This document shows positions 35,262-44,925 of a stretch of DNA of 64,000 nt, piece after piece. The first letter of the stretch is position 1. Each line of letters begins with the position of its first letter. Origin of the DNA: Streptomyces xanthophaeus (GTDB lineage: Bacteria > Actinomycetota > Actinomycetes > Streptomycetales > Streptomycetaceae); contig NZ_JOFT01000014.1 in the NCBI RefSeq assembly GCF_000725805.1, forward strand, positions 124,001-188,000, read 5' to 3'. The notes beneath the pieces were generated by a model. It worked only from the letters and a program-made list of their open reading frames with translations. It did no database searches and was not told where the DNA came from. Both the position numbers and the translations under genes were made by a program.

Positions 35262-36582
35262 TCTCCAGGAGGCCCTTGCGGCGCGTCAGGTCACGGGCCT
35301 TGCGGGCCGCGACGCGGGCCGTGGCCGCCTGGATCGCCTTGCGGATGATGTCCGCGGCCTCGACCGGGTTGCGGTCGAACCAGTCGTTGAGGTGCTCGTG
35401 GACGACCTTCTGCACGAAGGTCTTGGCCTCCGTGTTGCCCAGCTTGGTCTTCGTCTGGCCCTCGAACTGGGGCTCGCCCAGCTTGACCGAGATGATCGCC
35501 GTCAGACCCTCGCGGACGTCCTCGCCGGCGAGGTTGTCGTCCTTCTCGCGCAGCAGCTTCTTGTCGCGCGCGTAGCGGTTGACCAGACCCGTCAGCGCGG
35601 CGCGGAAGCCCTCTTCGTGGGTACCGCCCTCGTGCGTGTGGATCGTGTTCGCGAAGGAGTAGACACCCTCCGTGTACTGCGAGTTCCACTGCATCGCGAT
35701 CTCGACCGAGAGCATCCGCTCCTTGTCCTCGGCCTCGACGTCGATGACGGTCGGGTGGATGAGCTCACCCTTGCGCGCGTTGAGGTACTTCACGAAGTCG
35801 ACGATGCCGCCCTCGTAGTAGTACTTGACGGTGCGCGCCTTGTCGTCGTCGGTCTCGTCGGCCGAGTCCGCGCCCATCGTGGCCTTCGCCGACTCGCGCT
35901 CGTCCGTCAGCGACAGGGTCAGGCCCTTGTTCAGGAAGGCCATCTCCTGGAAGCGCCGCGAGAGCGTCTCGAAGGAGTACTCGGTCGTCTCGAAGATGTC
36001 GCCGTCGGCCCAGAACGTGACCGTGGTGCCGCTCGCGTCGGTCTCCTCGTTCCGCTGCAGGGCAGCGGTCGGGGCGCCGAGCTTGTAGTCCTGGGTCCAG
36101 CGGTAGCCGTCACGCCGGACCTCGACCGCGACCTTCGTCGACAGGGCGTTCACGACGGAGACACCCACACCGTGCAGACCGCCGGAGACCGCGTAGCCGC
36201 CGCCGCCGAACTTGCCGCCCGCGTGCAGGACCGTCAGCACGACCTCGACGGCGGGCTTGCCCTCGGACGGCACGATGTCGACGGGGATGCCGCGGCCGTT
36301 GTCGACCACGCGCACGCCGCCGTCGGCGAGGATCGTCACGTCGATGGTGTCCGCGTGCCCGGCCAGCGCCTCGTCGACCGAGTTGTCGACCACCTCGTAG
36401 ACGAGGTGGTGCAGACCGCGCTCACCCGTCGATCCGATGTACATGCCGGGCCGCTTGCGGACCGCATCCAGGCCCTCGAGGACCTGGATGTTGCTGCCGG
36501 TGTACGAGGACTGGTTCGCCTCCCCGGCCTCGCCGTCGACTGTGGACTCGTTCTTCTCGTTGGGGTTGCCGGAATCGGCCAC

Positions 36583-37150
36583 GAAGCGCCCTTTCTGGCA
36601 CAGCACAGGCCGTACTCCGGGCCAGCAGGCATGCAAGCAGGAGCGGCTGCGTCGATCTGCGTTGTCAGCTTTTGTCAGCGGTACTGAACAGGTGATCCCG
36701 CTAGTGGGCGGGATTCGCTTCAGTCTACCGGTACCACCGACATGAATGGGGGTTTGCCGGTACCTGAGTCCGCATGTGCCGCCCTGAACCTCCTCTCTCC
36801 GACTCCCCCATATCCGGGAAGGGGCTCAAAGAGGCTCACGCGGGCATCCAGCGCTTCGGCCTGTCAACCTCCGGCTACCGTGAGGGACACCACCCGTGAT
36901 CGTCGTGCCGAGGGCGGCGGCGGACCGTCCGCGAAGGGATCTCCGGACCGTCCCCGAAGGACCGGAAGCCGGTCCGCGAAGGGCCGGAAGTCCGTCCTTC
37001 CAGGGGCCGGAAGGCTGCCCGGGGAGGATCACGGGTCCGCCCGAGGAGGATCGCGGGTTTGCCCGAGGAGGATCGCGGGTTTGCCCGAGGACAATCGCGG
37101 GTCCGCCCGGGGAGGATCCGGGGACCCGTACGCGCCCGGTCCTGTCCCGC
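36583..37150. other. 568-bp gyrB leader / dciA 3' region, no gene
   Basis: No credible coding sequence. Near gyrB is an inverted repeat ATCCCGC-6-GCGGGAT (36695-36714), which could be a leader structure or part of the gyrB promoter. From about 36930 on are loose CCGAAGGACCGG-type repeats, then a regular 22-bp tandem array (next entry). The gyrB promoter must be inside this stretch, but no clear -10/-35 pair was found. Confidence 0.6.
37024..37133. repeat. Five-unit 22-bp tandem repeat
   Basis: Units with consensus GAGGATCGCGGGTTTGCCCG (20 of 22 bases) begin at 37024, 37046, 37068, 37090 and 37112. Units 2 and 3 are identical; units 1, 4 and 5 vary (GACAATC in unit 4). Head-to-tail without spacers, so not CRISPR. 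It lies between dciA and gyrB. Confidence 0.85.
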
Positions 37151-37675
37151 TCAGCCGTACGTGTCCCCCGGGCCCGTACTGCCCGGCGCCCGCCAGGGCC
37201 CGTACCCCTTGGGCCTGCCGCCCGGTCCCTGCACCTTGATCAACCGCACCGTGCCCTGCCCCAGATCCGCGTTCAGTCGCGCGACCAGCTGCGGGGCCAG
37301 CAGCTTCAGCTGTGCGGCCCACGCCGAGGAATCGCACCGGACGACAAGTTCACGGTCCTCGTAGCGTTCCGGTTCACAGTGCGCCGCGATGTCCGGGCCG
37401 ACGATCTCCGGCCAGCGCTCCATCACGCCCGCCACCGCCATCGGCATCTCCCAGCCGCGCTCGGTGCGCAGCCGGTCCAGGGCGGCCATCAGCGGCATGG
37501 GGTCGCGGCCGTCCGCACGGGCGCCGGAGCGCAGCCCCGGCTGCTGCCGCTTCTTCCCGGCCGCCGCGTTCCCGCGGGCCCGGGCCTGCTCCCGCGCCGC
37601 CGCCAGCGCCTGCCGTGCGAGGTCCACCCCGGAGACCTCCGGGGCCTTGCGCGGCTCCTTGTCCTGCTCGCTCAC
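37151..37675 (-). CDS. dciA: DUF721/DciA-type replicative helicase loader
   Basis: A 174-aa protein with a disordered basic N-terminus (about 1-60) and a DUF721 domain ([55 protein letters not shown]). DciA is the ancestral bacterial loader of DnaB and the likely loader here, since actinobacteria lack DnaC. Its GTG overlaps the recF stop by 4 bp. Position in the recF-gyrB interval beside oriC supports a replication role. Confidence 0.9.
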   Translation of the reverse strand: MSEQDKEPRKAPEVSGVDLARQALAAAREQARARGNAAAGKKRQQPGLRSGARADGRDPMPLMAALDRLRTERGWEMPMAVAGVMERWPEIVGPDIAAHCEPERYEDRELVVRCDSSAWAAQLKLLAPQLVARLNADLGQGTVRLIKVQGPGGRPKGYGPWRAPGSTGPGDTYG

Positions 37676-38808
37676 AGCCGGGTCACCTCACCGCCGGACA
37701 CCCCGAACCTCGCCCCCGCGAGCACGCCCGGGACGTCGTCGTCCACCGCCGCCGTCACCAGGACCTGCTCGCCGGGAGCCACCAGCTCCGCCAGCCGCTC
37801 CCGGCGCCGCGCGTCCAGTTCCGCGAACACGTCGTCGAGGATCAGCACCGGCTCGCTGCCCTCCGAGCGCAGCAGCTCGTACGAGGCCAGCCGCAGCGCC
37901 AGCGCGTACGACCAGGACTCGCCGTGGCTGGCGTACCCCTTGGCCGGGAGCTCCCCCAGCCGCAGCAGCAGGTCGTCGCGGTGCGGGCCGACCAGGGTCA
38001 CGCCCCGTTCGATCTCCTGCTTGCGCACCTCGGCCAGGGCCGCCAGGAGCGCCTCGTACAGCGCCTCGCGGGTGCGCGCCTCGCCGCTGTCCACCGGCTC
38101 GCCGGCCGAGGAGCGGTACGCGAGCCCCAGCGGGCCGCCGCCGGGTGCGAGCTGCTCGTAGGCCTTGTCCGCCAGCGGCAGCAGGGTCGCGATCAGGTCC
38201 AGTCGCTGCGCCAGCAGCTCGGCGCCTGCGCGCGCCAGGTGCTGGTCCCACACGTCGAGCGTGGACAGGTCCATGGAGCGGCCGCCGTGCCTGCGGGCCA
38301 TCGCCGCCGACTTCAGCAGGGTGTTGCGCTGCTTGAGCACCCGCTCGTAGTCGGAGCGGACCGCGGCCATCCGCGGCGAGCGCGCGGTGACGAGCTCGTC
38401 CAGGAAGCGGCGCCGCTCCCCGGGGTCGCCCTTCACCAGGGCCAGGTCCTCGGGGGCGAACAGGACCGTCCGTACGATCCCCAGCACGTCCCTCGGCCGG
38501 ACCTGCGAGGAGCGGTTGATCCGGGCGCGGTTCGCCCGCCCCGGGTTGAGCTCCAGCTCGACCAGCTGCTGGCGCTCGCCCTGGGTCACCGCGGCGCGGA
38601 CGATCGCCCGGTCCGCGCCCATGCGGACGAGCGGGGCGTCCGAGGAGACCCGGTGGCTGCCCAGCGTCGCGAGGTAGCCGATGGCCTCGACGAGGTTGGT
38701 CTTGCCCTGGCCGTTGGGGCCCACGAAAGCCGTGACGCCCGGGTCGAGGGGAACCTCGGCCCGGGCGTACGAGCGGAAGTCGGCCAATGAGAGATGCGAA
38801 ACGTGCAT
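37672..38808 (-). CDS. recF: DNA replication and repair protein RecF
   Basis: A 378-aa SMC-like ATPase that helps RecR/RecO load RecA at gaps. Walker A is GPNGQGKT (about residues 30-37), the signature region [11 protein letters not shown], and Walker [13 protein letters not shown]; the N-terminus [15 protein letters not shown] is canonical. It follows gnd by 93 bp; that gap has CTGCTGACTTCT-type short repeats and no gene. Confidence 0.97.
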   Translation of the reverse strand: MHVSHLSLADFRSYARAEVPLDPGVTAFVGPNGQGKTNLVEAIGYLATLGSHRVSSDAPLVRMGADRAIVRAAVTQGERQQLVELELNPGRANRARINRSSQVRPRDVLGIVRTVLFAPEDLALVKGDPGERRRFLDELVTARSPRMAAVRSDYERVLKQRNTLLKSAAMARRHGGRSMDLSTLDVWDQHLARAGAELLAQRLDLIATLLPLADKAYEQLAPGGGPLGLAYRSSAGEPVDSGEARTREALYEALLAALAEVRKQEIERGVTLVGPHRDDLLLRLGELPAKGYASHGESWSYALALRLASYELLRSEGSEPVLILDDVFAELDARRRERLAELVAPGEQVLVTAAVDDDVPGVLAGARFGVSGGEVTRL

Positions 38809-38901
38809 GCGGCGCCGACCTCCCCCGGCTTCCTTCTTCTGCTGACTTCTGTACTGCTGACTTCTCGTACCGCTGGTTCGTGCTGCTGGTTCGCGCTGCT
38901 G

Positions 38902-39777
38902 CTACTTCTTCTCGACCGCGTGGCCGCCGAACTGGTTGCGCAGCGCGGCGATCATCTTCATCTGCGGGGAGTCGTCCTGGCGCGACGCGAAGCGTGCGAA
39001 CAGCGAGGCGGTGATCGCGGGCAGCGGCACGGCGTTGTCGATCGCCGCCTCCACCGTCCAGCGGCCCTCGCCCGAGTCCTGCGCGAAGCCGCGCAGCTGC
39101 TCCAGGTGCTCGTCCTCGTCGAGGGCGTTCACGGCCAGGTCCAGCAGCCAGGAGCGGATGACCGTTCCCTCCTGCCAGGAGCGGAACACCTCGCGGACGT
39201 CGGTGACCGAGTCCACCTTCTCCAGGAGCTCCCAGCCCTCGGCGTAGGCCTGCATCATGGCGTACTCGATGCCGTTGTGGACCATCTTCGCGAAGTGGCC
39301 CGCGCCGACCTTGCCGGCGTGTACGGCGCCGAACTCGCCCTCGGGCTTGAGGGCGTCGAAGACCGGCTGGACCCGCGCGACGTGGTCCTTGGCGCCGCCG
39401 TACATCAGCGCGTAGCCGTTCTCCAGGCCCCACACGCCGCCGGAGACACCGCAGTCGACGAAGCCGATGCCCTTGGCGGCCAGCTCCGCGGCGTGCTTCT
39501 CGTCGTCCGTCCAGCGGGAGTTGCCGCCGTCGACGACGACGTCGCCGATCGAGAGCAGCTCCGCGAGCTCGTCGACGGTGGACTGCGTCGCGGCACCGGC
39601 CGGGACCATCACCCACACGACGCGGGGGGACTGCAGGCTGTCCACAAGTTCCCGCAGGCTGTGGACATCCGCGAGGTCCGGGTTGCGGTCGTATCCGATG
39701 ACGGTGTGGCCTGCGCGGCGGATGCGCTCGCGCATGTTGCCGCCCATCTTGCCGAGACCGACGAGACCAAGCTCCAT
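38902..39777 (-). CDS. gnd: 6-phosphogluconate dehydrogenase, short (decarboxylating) type
   Basis: A 291-aa enzyme that oxidises and decarboxylates 6-phosphogluconate to ribulose 5-phosphate, as the short Gnd form of actinobacteria. It has the nucleotide loop GLVGLGKMGGNM, DGGNSRW, VSGGVWGLENG, and catalytic Lys and Asn in GAGHFAKMVHNGIEY. The residue after beta-2 (IGYDRN) has Asp-Arg, so cofactor choice is not obvious. It lies between dnaN and recF as in other Streptomyces. Two DnaA-box-like 9-mers occur inside it (39638-39646, 39660-39668). Confidence 0.95.
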   Translation of the reverse strand: MELGLVGLGKMGGNMRERIRRAGHTVIGYDRNPDLADVHSLRELVDSLQSPRVVWVMVPAGAATQSTVDELAELLSIGDVVVDGGNSRWTDDEKHAAELAAKGIGFVDCGVSGGVWGLENGYALMYGGAKDHVARVQPVFDALKPEGEFGAVHAGKVGAGHFAKMVHNGIEYAMMQAYAEGWELLEKVDSVTDVREVFRSWQEGTVIRSWLLDLAVNALDEDEHLEQLRGFAQDSGEGRWTVEAAIDNAVPLPAITASLFARFASRQDDSPQMKMIAALRNQFGGHAVEKK

Positions 39778-39915
39778 CAGGTGGTTCCTTAAGCGTTGTG
39801 GCCGTCTTTGCCGGGGCCTCCTGCTTCCCGGAGGACATCCCAGGCCCCGAGCCTACGCCCGGACGGTCCGCCCGGCCCCACGGGCACGCACGGCCCCGGG
39901 CTGTGGACGAAACGC

Positions 39916-39956
39916 GGTCAGGCCCGGTCTCGCAGGCTGCGAGACCGGGCCTGACC
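39916..39956 (-). terminator. Terminator after dnaN
   Basis: 20-bp near-perfect arms beginning GGTCAGGCCCGGTCTCGCAG, 1-nt spacer, 10 bp beyond the dnaN stop. A DnaA-box-like TGTGGACGA sits just past it at 39902. Confidence 0.85.
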
Positions 39957-39965
39957 TGCGAAGAA

Positions 39966-41096
39966 TCAACCGGAGAGGCGCACCGGCATGATCAGGTACT
40001 TGTAGGCCTCGTCGGCTTCCGCGTCGACCGCCGGGCGGCCGCTGAGCAGCGCGGGCTTGGTGGACGTGGTGAAGCTCAGCTGGGCCGCGGGAGAGTCGAT
40101 CGCGCTCAGGCCGTCCAGCAGGAAGGTCGGGTTGAAGGCGATCGAGATGTCGTCGCCCTCCAGCTTCGCGTCCACACGCTCCACAGCCTGTGCATCGTCG
40201 CTGGAACCGGCTTCCAGGATCAGCACGCCCTGCTCGAAGCTCAGCCGGACCGGGGTGTTGCGCTCGGCGACGAGGGCCACGCGCTTGACGGCCTCGACGA
40301 ACGGGGCGGTCTCGATCACGGCGACGGAGTTGAACTCGGTCGGGAAGAGCGTGCGGTACTTCGGCAGGTCGCCCTCGAGGAGGCGGGTGGTGGTGCGGCG
40401 GCCCGCGCCCTCGAAACCGATCAGGCCCTCGCCCTGGCCGGAGCCGGAGAGCGCCAGGGTGACGGTGTCGCCGCTGGTCAGGGACTTGGCGGTGTCCAGC
40501 AGGGTCTTCGCGGGCACCAGCGCCACGGCGGAGGCCTCGGGGTCTTCCGGCTTCCACAGGAACTCGCGGACCGCGAAGCGGTAGCGGTCGGTGGAGGCCA
40601 GGGTGACGCGGTCGCCCTCGATCTCGATGCGGACACCGGTCAGCACGGGCAGCGTGTCGTCACGGCCGGCGGCGATGGCCACCTGGGCCGCGGCGGAGGC
40701 GAAGACCTCACCGGGCACGGTGCCGGTCGCGGTCGGCATCTGCGGCAGCGCCGGGTATTCCTCCACAGGCAGGGTGTGGAGTGTGAACCGCGAGGATCCA
40801 CAGACCACGGTCGCCCGTACACCGTCTGTGGAAATCTCCACCGGCCGGTTGGGGAGGGCGCGGCAGATGTCGGCGAGCAGCCGGCCGGAGACCAGGACGG
40901 TGCCGTCCTCCTCGACGTCCGCCTCGACGGAGACCCGGGCCGAGACCTCGTAGTCGAAGCCGGAGAGGCTCAGCTTGCCCTCCTCGGCCTTCAGCAGAAG
41001 GCCCGCGAGAACGGGCACCGGCGGCCGGGCCGGGAGGCTACGGGCCGCCCAGGCCACCGCCTCCGCGAGTACGTCGCGCTCCACCCGGATCTTCAC
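39966..41096 (-). CDS. dnaN: DNA polymerase III beta clamp
   Basis: The 376-aa sliding clamp, a dimeric ring that holds polymerase on DNA. It starts MKIRVERDVLAEAVAWAARS and ends YKYLIMPVRLSG, the C-terminal MPVRL motif of beta clamps that lines the partner-binding pocket. Three repeated clamp domains fit the length. It reads away from oriC, with dnaA on the other side of the origin in the same direction. Confidence 0.98.
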   Translation of the reverse strand: MKIRVERDVLAEAVAWAARSLPARPPVPVLAGLLLKAEEGKLSLSGFDYEVSARVSVEADVEEDGTVLVSGRLLADICRALPNRPVEISTDGVRATVVCGSSRFTLHTLPVEEYPALPQMPTATGTVPGEVFASAAAQVAIAAGRDDTLPVLTGVRIEIEGDRVTLASTDRYRFAVREFLWKPEDPEASAVALVPAKTLLDTAKSLTSGDTVTLALSGSGQGEGLIGFEGAGRRTTTRLLEGDLPKYRTLFPTEFNSVAVIETAPFVEAVKRVALVAERNTPVRLSFEQGVLILEAGSSDDAQAVERVDAKLEGDDISIAFNPTFLLDGLSAIDSPAAQLSFTTSTKPALLSGRPAVDAEADEAYKYLIMPVRLSG

Positions 41097-41600
41097 CGGA
41101 ACCGCCTCCTGCTGTTGCTCGCTCGTCTGCCGGCCTTCGTCGTCGGCTCGTCGATGCCTCGACCGATGCCGGGGACCAGTCTGACGTACGGCGCCGACAG
41201 TCGGTGCGGCTGGCGGTCAAGTCGGGAGCGAGGTGTCGGGACGGCCGCCCGACGAGTTGTGCACAGGACCCGCTTGAAAACCGAATCCGGCCTAACTCTC
41301 TATGGGGGTAGTAGTAGGGCCTGTGGATACAGTGGAAAACCTTGTTTGCCCAGGTCAGACCACGTTTTTTATCCACCGGCCCTGTGGGTGGCACCGGTGG
41401 ACAACCCGGGGGGTCTGTGGAGAACAGAAAGTTCTGCACAGGCTGTCCCCAGGTGACCCCTGGTACTCCACAGGTGCGTCCCCAGCTTTTCCCCGGTACT
41501 CCACAGGCCAAACGTCTACATCCGTGTGACCGCTTTCACTCCGGACGGTGAGAGGGCCCCTCCCGTTGCCGAACAGTGGACAACGGTGTGGAGAACTCGC

Positions 41601-41622
41601 CGCATCCTGTGCACAGGATGCG
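41601..41622. repeat. 22-bp perfect palindrome inside oriC
   Basis: Centre CATCCTGTGCACAGGATG, extended by CG pairs each side. It lies between two groups of DnaA boxes and holds two overlapping half-box TGTGCACA cores. Could be a spacer-fixing structure or a binding site for another origin protein. Confidence 0.8.
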
Positions 41623-41676
41623 GGAACCTGTGGGTCAGCGGTGGACAAAGGGGTGGACGGGCCTGTGGAGGAAAAA

Positions 41677-41699
41677 CTTGTCCACAGCCTGTGGACAAG
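41677..41699. repeat. Paired perfect DnaA boxes in inverted repeat
   Basis: CTTGTCCACAG, one C, CTGTGGACAAG: two consensus DnaA boxes face to face, 3 bp apart, the strongest DnaA site in oriC by sequence. Confidence 0.9.
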
Positions 41700-41982
41700 G
41701 GTTGCGCACAAATCCACAGGGTTCTGACCTGCCCTGATGGAACCTCACCCAGCACCCCTGTGGACAAATTGTGGGCGACGGAGGCCGTCCCCAGGGTGTG
41801 GACGGAAGAAAGTCCCCAAATCTGTGGATGAGTTGCTCCCCAGGGGGCGTATTCGAACAGGTCAGGGGCGCACGCATGAAGAAGGGCGCCCCCGTAGTGA
41901 TCCGGGAGCGCCCTCTGAAAGCGGTTTACGGGTGCCCTGAAGCGGGCGTGAAGGGGCTCCACAGGAGCCACCGGAGGCCTGC

Positions 41983-43755
41983 TCAGCCGTTCTTGATGCG
42001 GTTGGTGAGCTCGGTGACCTGGTTGTAGATGGAGCGCCGCTCAGCCATCAGGGCGCGGATCTTGCGGTCCGCGTGCATGACGGTCGTGTGGTCGCGGCCG
42101 CCGAACTGGGCCCCGATCTTGGGCAGCGAGAGGTCGGTGAGCTCCCGGCACAGGTACATGGCGATCTGCCGCGCGGTGACCAGGACCCGGCTGCGCGAGG
42201 AGCCGCACAGGTCGTCCACGGTGAGCCCGAAGTAGTCCGCGGTGGCCGCCATGATGTCGGAGGCGGTGATCTCGGGGGCGCTGTCCTCGCCGCCGGGGAT
42301 CAGGTTCTTCAGGACGTCCTCGGTCAGGCCGAGGTCCACCGGCTGCCGGTTGAGGCTCGCGAAGGCGGTGACGCGGATCAGCGCTCCCTCCAGCTCGCGG
42401 ATGTTGCGCGAGATCCGGGAGGCGATGAACTCCAGTACCTCCGGCGGGGCGTTGAGCTGCTCCTGGACGGCCTTCTTGCGCAGGATCGCGATGCGGGTCT
42501 CCAGCTCGGGCGGCTGGACGTCGGTGATCAGGCCCCACTCGAAGCGGTTGCGCAGCCGGTCCTCGAGGGTGACCAGCTGCTTGGGCGGCCGGTCGGACGA
42601 GAGCACGATCTGCTTGTTGGCGTTGTGGAGCGTGTTGAAGGTGTGGAAGAACTCCTCCTGCGTCGACTCCTTGCTCGCGAGGAACTGGATGTCGTCGACG
42701 AGCAGGATGTCCATCTCCCGGTACCGCTTGCGGAAGGCATCGCCCTTGCCGTCGCGGATGGAGTTGATGAACTCGTTGGTGAACTCCTCGGAGCTCACGT
42801 AGCGCACGCGGGTGCCGGGATAGAGGCTGCGCGCGTAGTGCCCGATGGCGTGCAGCAGGTGCGTCTTGCCGAGGCCCGACTCCCCGTAGATGAAGAGGGG
42901 GTTGTAGGCCTTCGCGGGTGCTTCGGCGACGGCCACCGCGGCCGCGTGCGCGAAGCGGTTGGAAGCGCCGATGACGAAGGTGTCGAAGAGGTACTTGGGG
43001 TTCAGCCGCGCCGTGGGTTCGAGCGGGCCCGAAGTGGAACCGCCGGACGGCGCGGGGGCCGAGGAGGGCCGGCCGGGCGCCGGGCGGGGCGAGGGCTGCT
43101 CGTACTGATGGGACTGCTGGGACTCGTACGGGGACTGCTCGTACTTCTGCTGCTCGTACTTCTGCTGTTCGTAGGAGTTCTGCTCGTAACCCGAGGGCTC
43201 GGACTGCTGGAGGTAGCCCGGCTGCGGGGAGGCGTACGGATCGCGCTCGGGGAAGCCGCCCAGGCGCGGCTGCTGCCAGCCGTAGTCGTCCTGCTGGCCG
43301 CCGCGGGGCCAGGCGCCGGGCTCGGGCCGCGGCTGCTGGTAGTCCGGGTAGGCGGGGCGCGCGCTGGGGAGCTGGTCCTCGGACGGGCCGCCGCCGGGGC
43401 CGGTGTGGCCGCCGCGCTGGCCGCCGTAGGGCTCGTACCCGCCCTGCTGCTGGACGGGCGGCGCCGGGGGCGCGGGCTCGCCGGCCGAGTCGTCCACCGT
43501 GATGGCGATCCGGATCGGGCGGCCGCACTCGCGGCTGAGGGCGTCGCTGATGAGCGGGGCCAGGCGGCCCTCGAGGACGCGCTTGCCCCATTCGTTGGGG
43601 ACGGCGAGCAGCGCGGTGTCGGCGACGAGCGCCAGGGGCTGGCACCGCTCGACCCACTGCTTGTCCTTGGGCTCGATGCCCGGCTGTCCCTCCCCGAGGA
43701 GCTTTTCGAGCACCCTTGGCCACACTGCGGCAAGATCGGCAGGTACGTCAGCCAC
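41983..43755 (-). CDS. dnaA: Chromosomal replication initiator DnaA
   Basis: A 590-aa AAA+ initiator. Domain I ([19 protein letters not shown]) is followed by the long Streptomyces-type domain II (about residues 95-255), rich in Gly/Pro/Gln with a [13 protein letters not shown] repeat. Domain III has Walker [10 protein letters not shown] and Walker [11 protein letters not shown]; domain IV binds boxes with [16 protein letters not shown] and [14 protein letters not shown] 43755 gives the S. coelicolor-like N-terminus; the frame is open 120 bp further upstream without conservation. A perfect DnaA box at 43868-43876 lies in the promoter region, so autoregulation is likely. Confidence 0.98.
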   Translation of the reverse strand: MADVPADLAAVWPRVLEKLLGEGQPGIEPKDKQWVERCQPLALVADTALLAVPNEWGKRVLEGRLAPLISDALSRECGRPIRIAITVDDSAGEPAPPAPPVQQQGGYEPYGGQRGGHTGPGGGPSEDQLPSARPAYPDYQQPRPEPGAWPRGGQQDDYGWQQPRLGGFPERDPYASPQPGYLQQSEPSGYEQNSYEQQKYEQQKYEQSPYESQQSHQYEQPSPRPAPGRPSSAPAPSGGSTSGPLEPTARLNPKYLFDTFVIGASNRFAHAAAVAVAEAPAKAYNPLFIYGESGLGKTHLLHAIGHYARSLYPGTRVRYVSSEEFTNEFINSIRDGKGDAFRKRYREMDILLVDDIQFLASKESTQEEFFHTFNTLHNANKQIVLSSDRPPKQLVTLEDRLRNRFEWGLITDVQPPELETRIAILRKKAVQEQLNAPPEVLEFIASRISRNIRELEGALIRVTAFASLNRQPVDLGLTEDVLKNLIPGGEDSAPEITASDIMAATADYFGLTVDDLCGSSRSRVLVTARQIAMYLCRELTDLSLPKIGAQFGGRDHTTVMHADRKIRALMAERRSIYNQVTELTNRIKNG

Positions 43756-44110
43756 AGAGCACGCTCTCTCACGGGGGTCCCACGAATGTGTGGTTCTTTG
43801 GGACGGTCGGGACAAAAAATCCAGGGTCAGGCAACGGTAGTCAGCGCGGCGGGTACGGTTCAAGTCGTTGTCCACAGCCTGTGCACAGTGTGGGGCACCG
43901 TCTACTCGGTTTGACCGGATGGCGTAGCCGCGCGTACCGTAACGAGGTCGAGTTGTCGATGGCTGCTGCCGCCTGCCTACCGATGGGCGAAGATCACTGG
44001 TTGTGATCGTTTAGCGGTGCCACTCGGGCGAACACGCGAGTTTCCTCGTGGGCGCACGGTGACAGCCAGGCGATGTCCCGCCACAACGATTCATTCTCTG
44101 GAGCCCCCGA
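43756..44110. promoter_or_regulatory. Divergent dnaA/rpmH promoter region with DnaA box
   Basis: 355 bp without a gene. TTGTCCACA at 43868-43876 is a perfect DnaA box, followed by the palindrome CTGTGCACAG (43879-43888). For rpmH, TTGTCG (43953-43958) with TACCGA (43978-43983) is a possible promoter though its 19-bp spacing is long. The rpmH ribosome site GGAG is at about 44100. Confidence 0.6.
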
Positions 44111-44248
44111 GTGAGCAAGCGCACCTTCCAGCCGAACAACCGCCGTCGTGCCAAGACCCACGGCTTCCGTCTCCGGATGCGTACCCGTGCCGGTCGCGCG
44201 ATCCTCGCAAACCGTCGTGGCAAGGGCCGCGCCGCCCTTTCCGCGTAA
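44111..44248 (+). CDS. rpmH: 50S ribosomal protein L34
   Basis: A 45-aa basic protein, [20 protein letters not shown] and then [18 protein letters not shown], the universal L34 sequence. GTG 44111, GGAG upstream. It heads the conserved rpmH-rnpA-yidD-yidC-khpB run. Confidence 0.98.
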   Translation: MSKRTFQPNNRRRAKTHGFRLRMRTRAGRAILANRRGKGRAALSA

Positions 44249-44269
44249 CAACACGCAGGTCGTGACGTC

Positions 44270-44644
44270 GTGCTGTCTCCCGAAAATCGGCTGAGGCGGC
44301 GCGAGGACTTCGCGAGCGCGGTACGTCGAGGTCGTCGGGCTGGTCGCCCGCTCCTCGTCGTCCACCTACGTACAAGCGGTGCAACGGACCCGCACGAGCC
44401 GGGGGAGACAGTTCCCTCGACGCGTGCGGGTTTCGTCGTCAGCAAGGCTGTCGGCGTCGCCGTGGTCCGTAACCGGGTGAAGCGCCGTTTGCGCCATCTT
44501 GTCCGCGAGCGGCTGCCCCAGCTGCCCGCCGGTAGCCTGGTGGTGGTACGTGCGTTGCCCGGAGCGGGTGACGCCGGCCACGACGAACTGGCCCGGGACC
44601 TGGATGCCGCGCTGGTGCGGCTCCTGGGAGGCGTGGCTCGATGA
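44270..44644 (+). CDS. rnpA: Ribonuclease P protein component
   Basis: A 124-aa protein subunit of RNase P, which trims tRNA 5' ends with M1 RNA. The RNR motif reads [18 protein letters not shown] and the N-terminus [19 protein letters not shown] is typical. GTG 44270, 21 bp after rpmH; its stop overlaps yidD by 4 bp. Confidence 0.97.
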   Translation: MLSPENRLRRREDFASAVRRGRRAGRPLLVVHLRTSGATDPHEPGETVPSTRAGFVVSKAVGVAVVRNRVKRRLRHLVRERLPQLPAGSLVVVRALPGAGDAGHDELARDLDAALVRLLGGVAR

Positions 44645-44922
44645 AGTACCCGCTGCTCGCTTTGATCAAGCTGTACCAGTGGACGATCAGTCCGCTGCTC
44701 GGGCCGGTGTGCCGCTACTACCCCTCGTGCTCGCACTACGGGTATGCGGCCATCGACCGGCATGGTGCGGTGAAGGGGACCGTTCTGACCGCCTGGCGGA
44801 TCCTGCGGTGCAATCCGTGGTCTCCGGGTGGTGTGGACCATGTCCCACCCCGTAAACGCCCGCGTTGGCACGAGCAGCTGCGCAGTGCGTTGCGTAGATC
44901 TCGCAATGCTCAAGGAGCCTGA
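44641..44922 (+). CDS. yidD: Membrane protein insertion efficiency factor YidD
   Basis: A 93-aa peripheral membrane protein with the diagnostic [31 protein letters not shown] and [14 protein letters not shown], including three conserved Cys. It aids YidC insertion in other bacteria. ATGA overlap with rnpA. Confidence 0.96.
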   Translation: MKYPLLALIKLYQWTISPLLGPVCRYYPSCSHYGYAAIDRHGAVKGTVLTAWRILRCNPWSPGGVDHVPPRKRPRWHEQLRSALRRSRNAQGA

Positions 44923-44925
44923 TTA

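Larger units (their letters stand above)
34760..36582 (-). pseudogene. gyrB: DNA gyrase subunit B, disrupted by two deletions
   Basis: The first about 455 codons are normal: GTG start at 36582 (AAAGGGC upstream), GHKL ATPase with [20 protein letters not shown] and [14 protein letters not shown], then the transducer. After KGLLESA the sequence jumps straight to the codons for [12 protein letters not shown] in another frame, so the N-part ends in 14 or so wrong residues at 35218. Compared with S. coelicolor GyrB (from memory) about 56 codons, roughly 169 nt, are missing, including the TOPRIM motif EGDSAGG. The C-part continues ([20 protein letters not shown]) to 34760 but lacks a further 17 or so codons in [15 protein letters not shown]. 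No active gyrase can come from this copy. An assembly error is as likely as a real mutation. Confidence 0.9.
41300..41850. other. oriC: Chromosomal replication origin oriC
   Basis: The 886-bp gap between dnaN and dnaA holds no gene and a dense array of DnaA boxes (Streptomyces type TTGTCCACA). Perfect boxes: 41678-41686 (+), 41690-41698 (-), 41759-41767 (-). One mismatch: 41322-41330 (-), 41369-41377 (+), 41396-41404 (-), 41416-41424 (-), 41575-41583 (-), 41587-41595 (-), 41640-41648 (-), 41823-41831 (-). Two mismatches: 41464-41472 (+), 41497-41505 (+), 41664-41672 (-), 41710-41718 (+), 41797-41805 (-). Most boxes on the dnaA side point left. A short T-run (41365-41370) beside the 41369 box is the most AT-rich part. 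Confidence 0.96.

Noticed and set aside
36695..36714. ATCCCGC/GCGGGAT repeat as a terminator before gyrB
   Set aside because: Only 7-bp arms and no T-run; it lies 113 bp before the gyrB start, more likely in the leader or promoter. Kept only as a remark.
37024..37133. CRISPR array
   Set aside because: The 22-bp units are contiguous with no unique spacers, and no cas genes are near.
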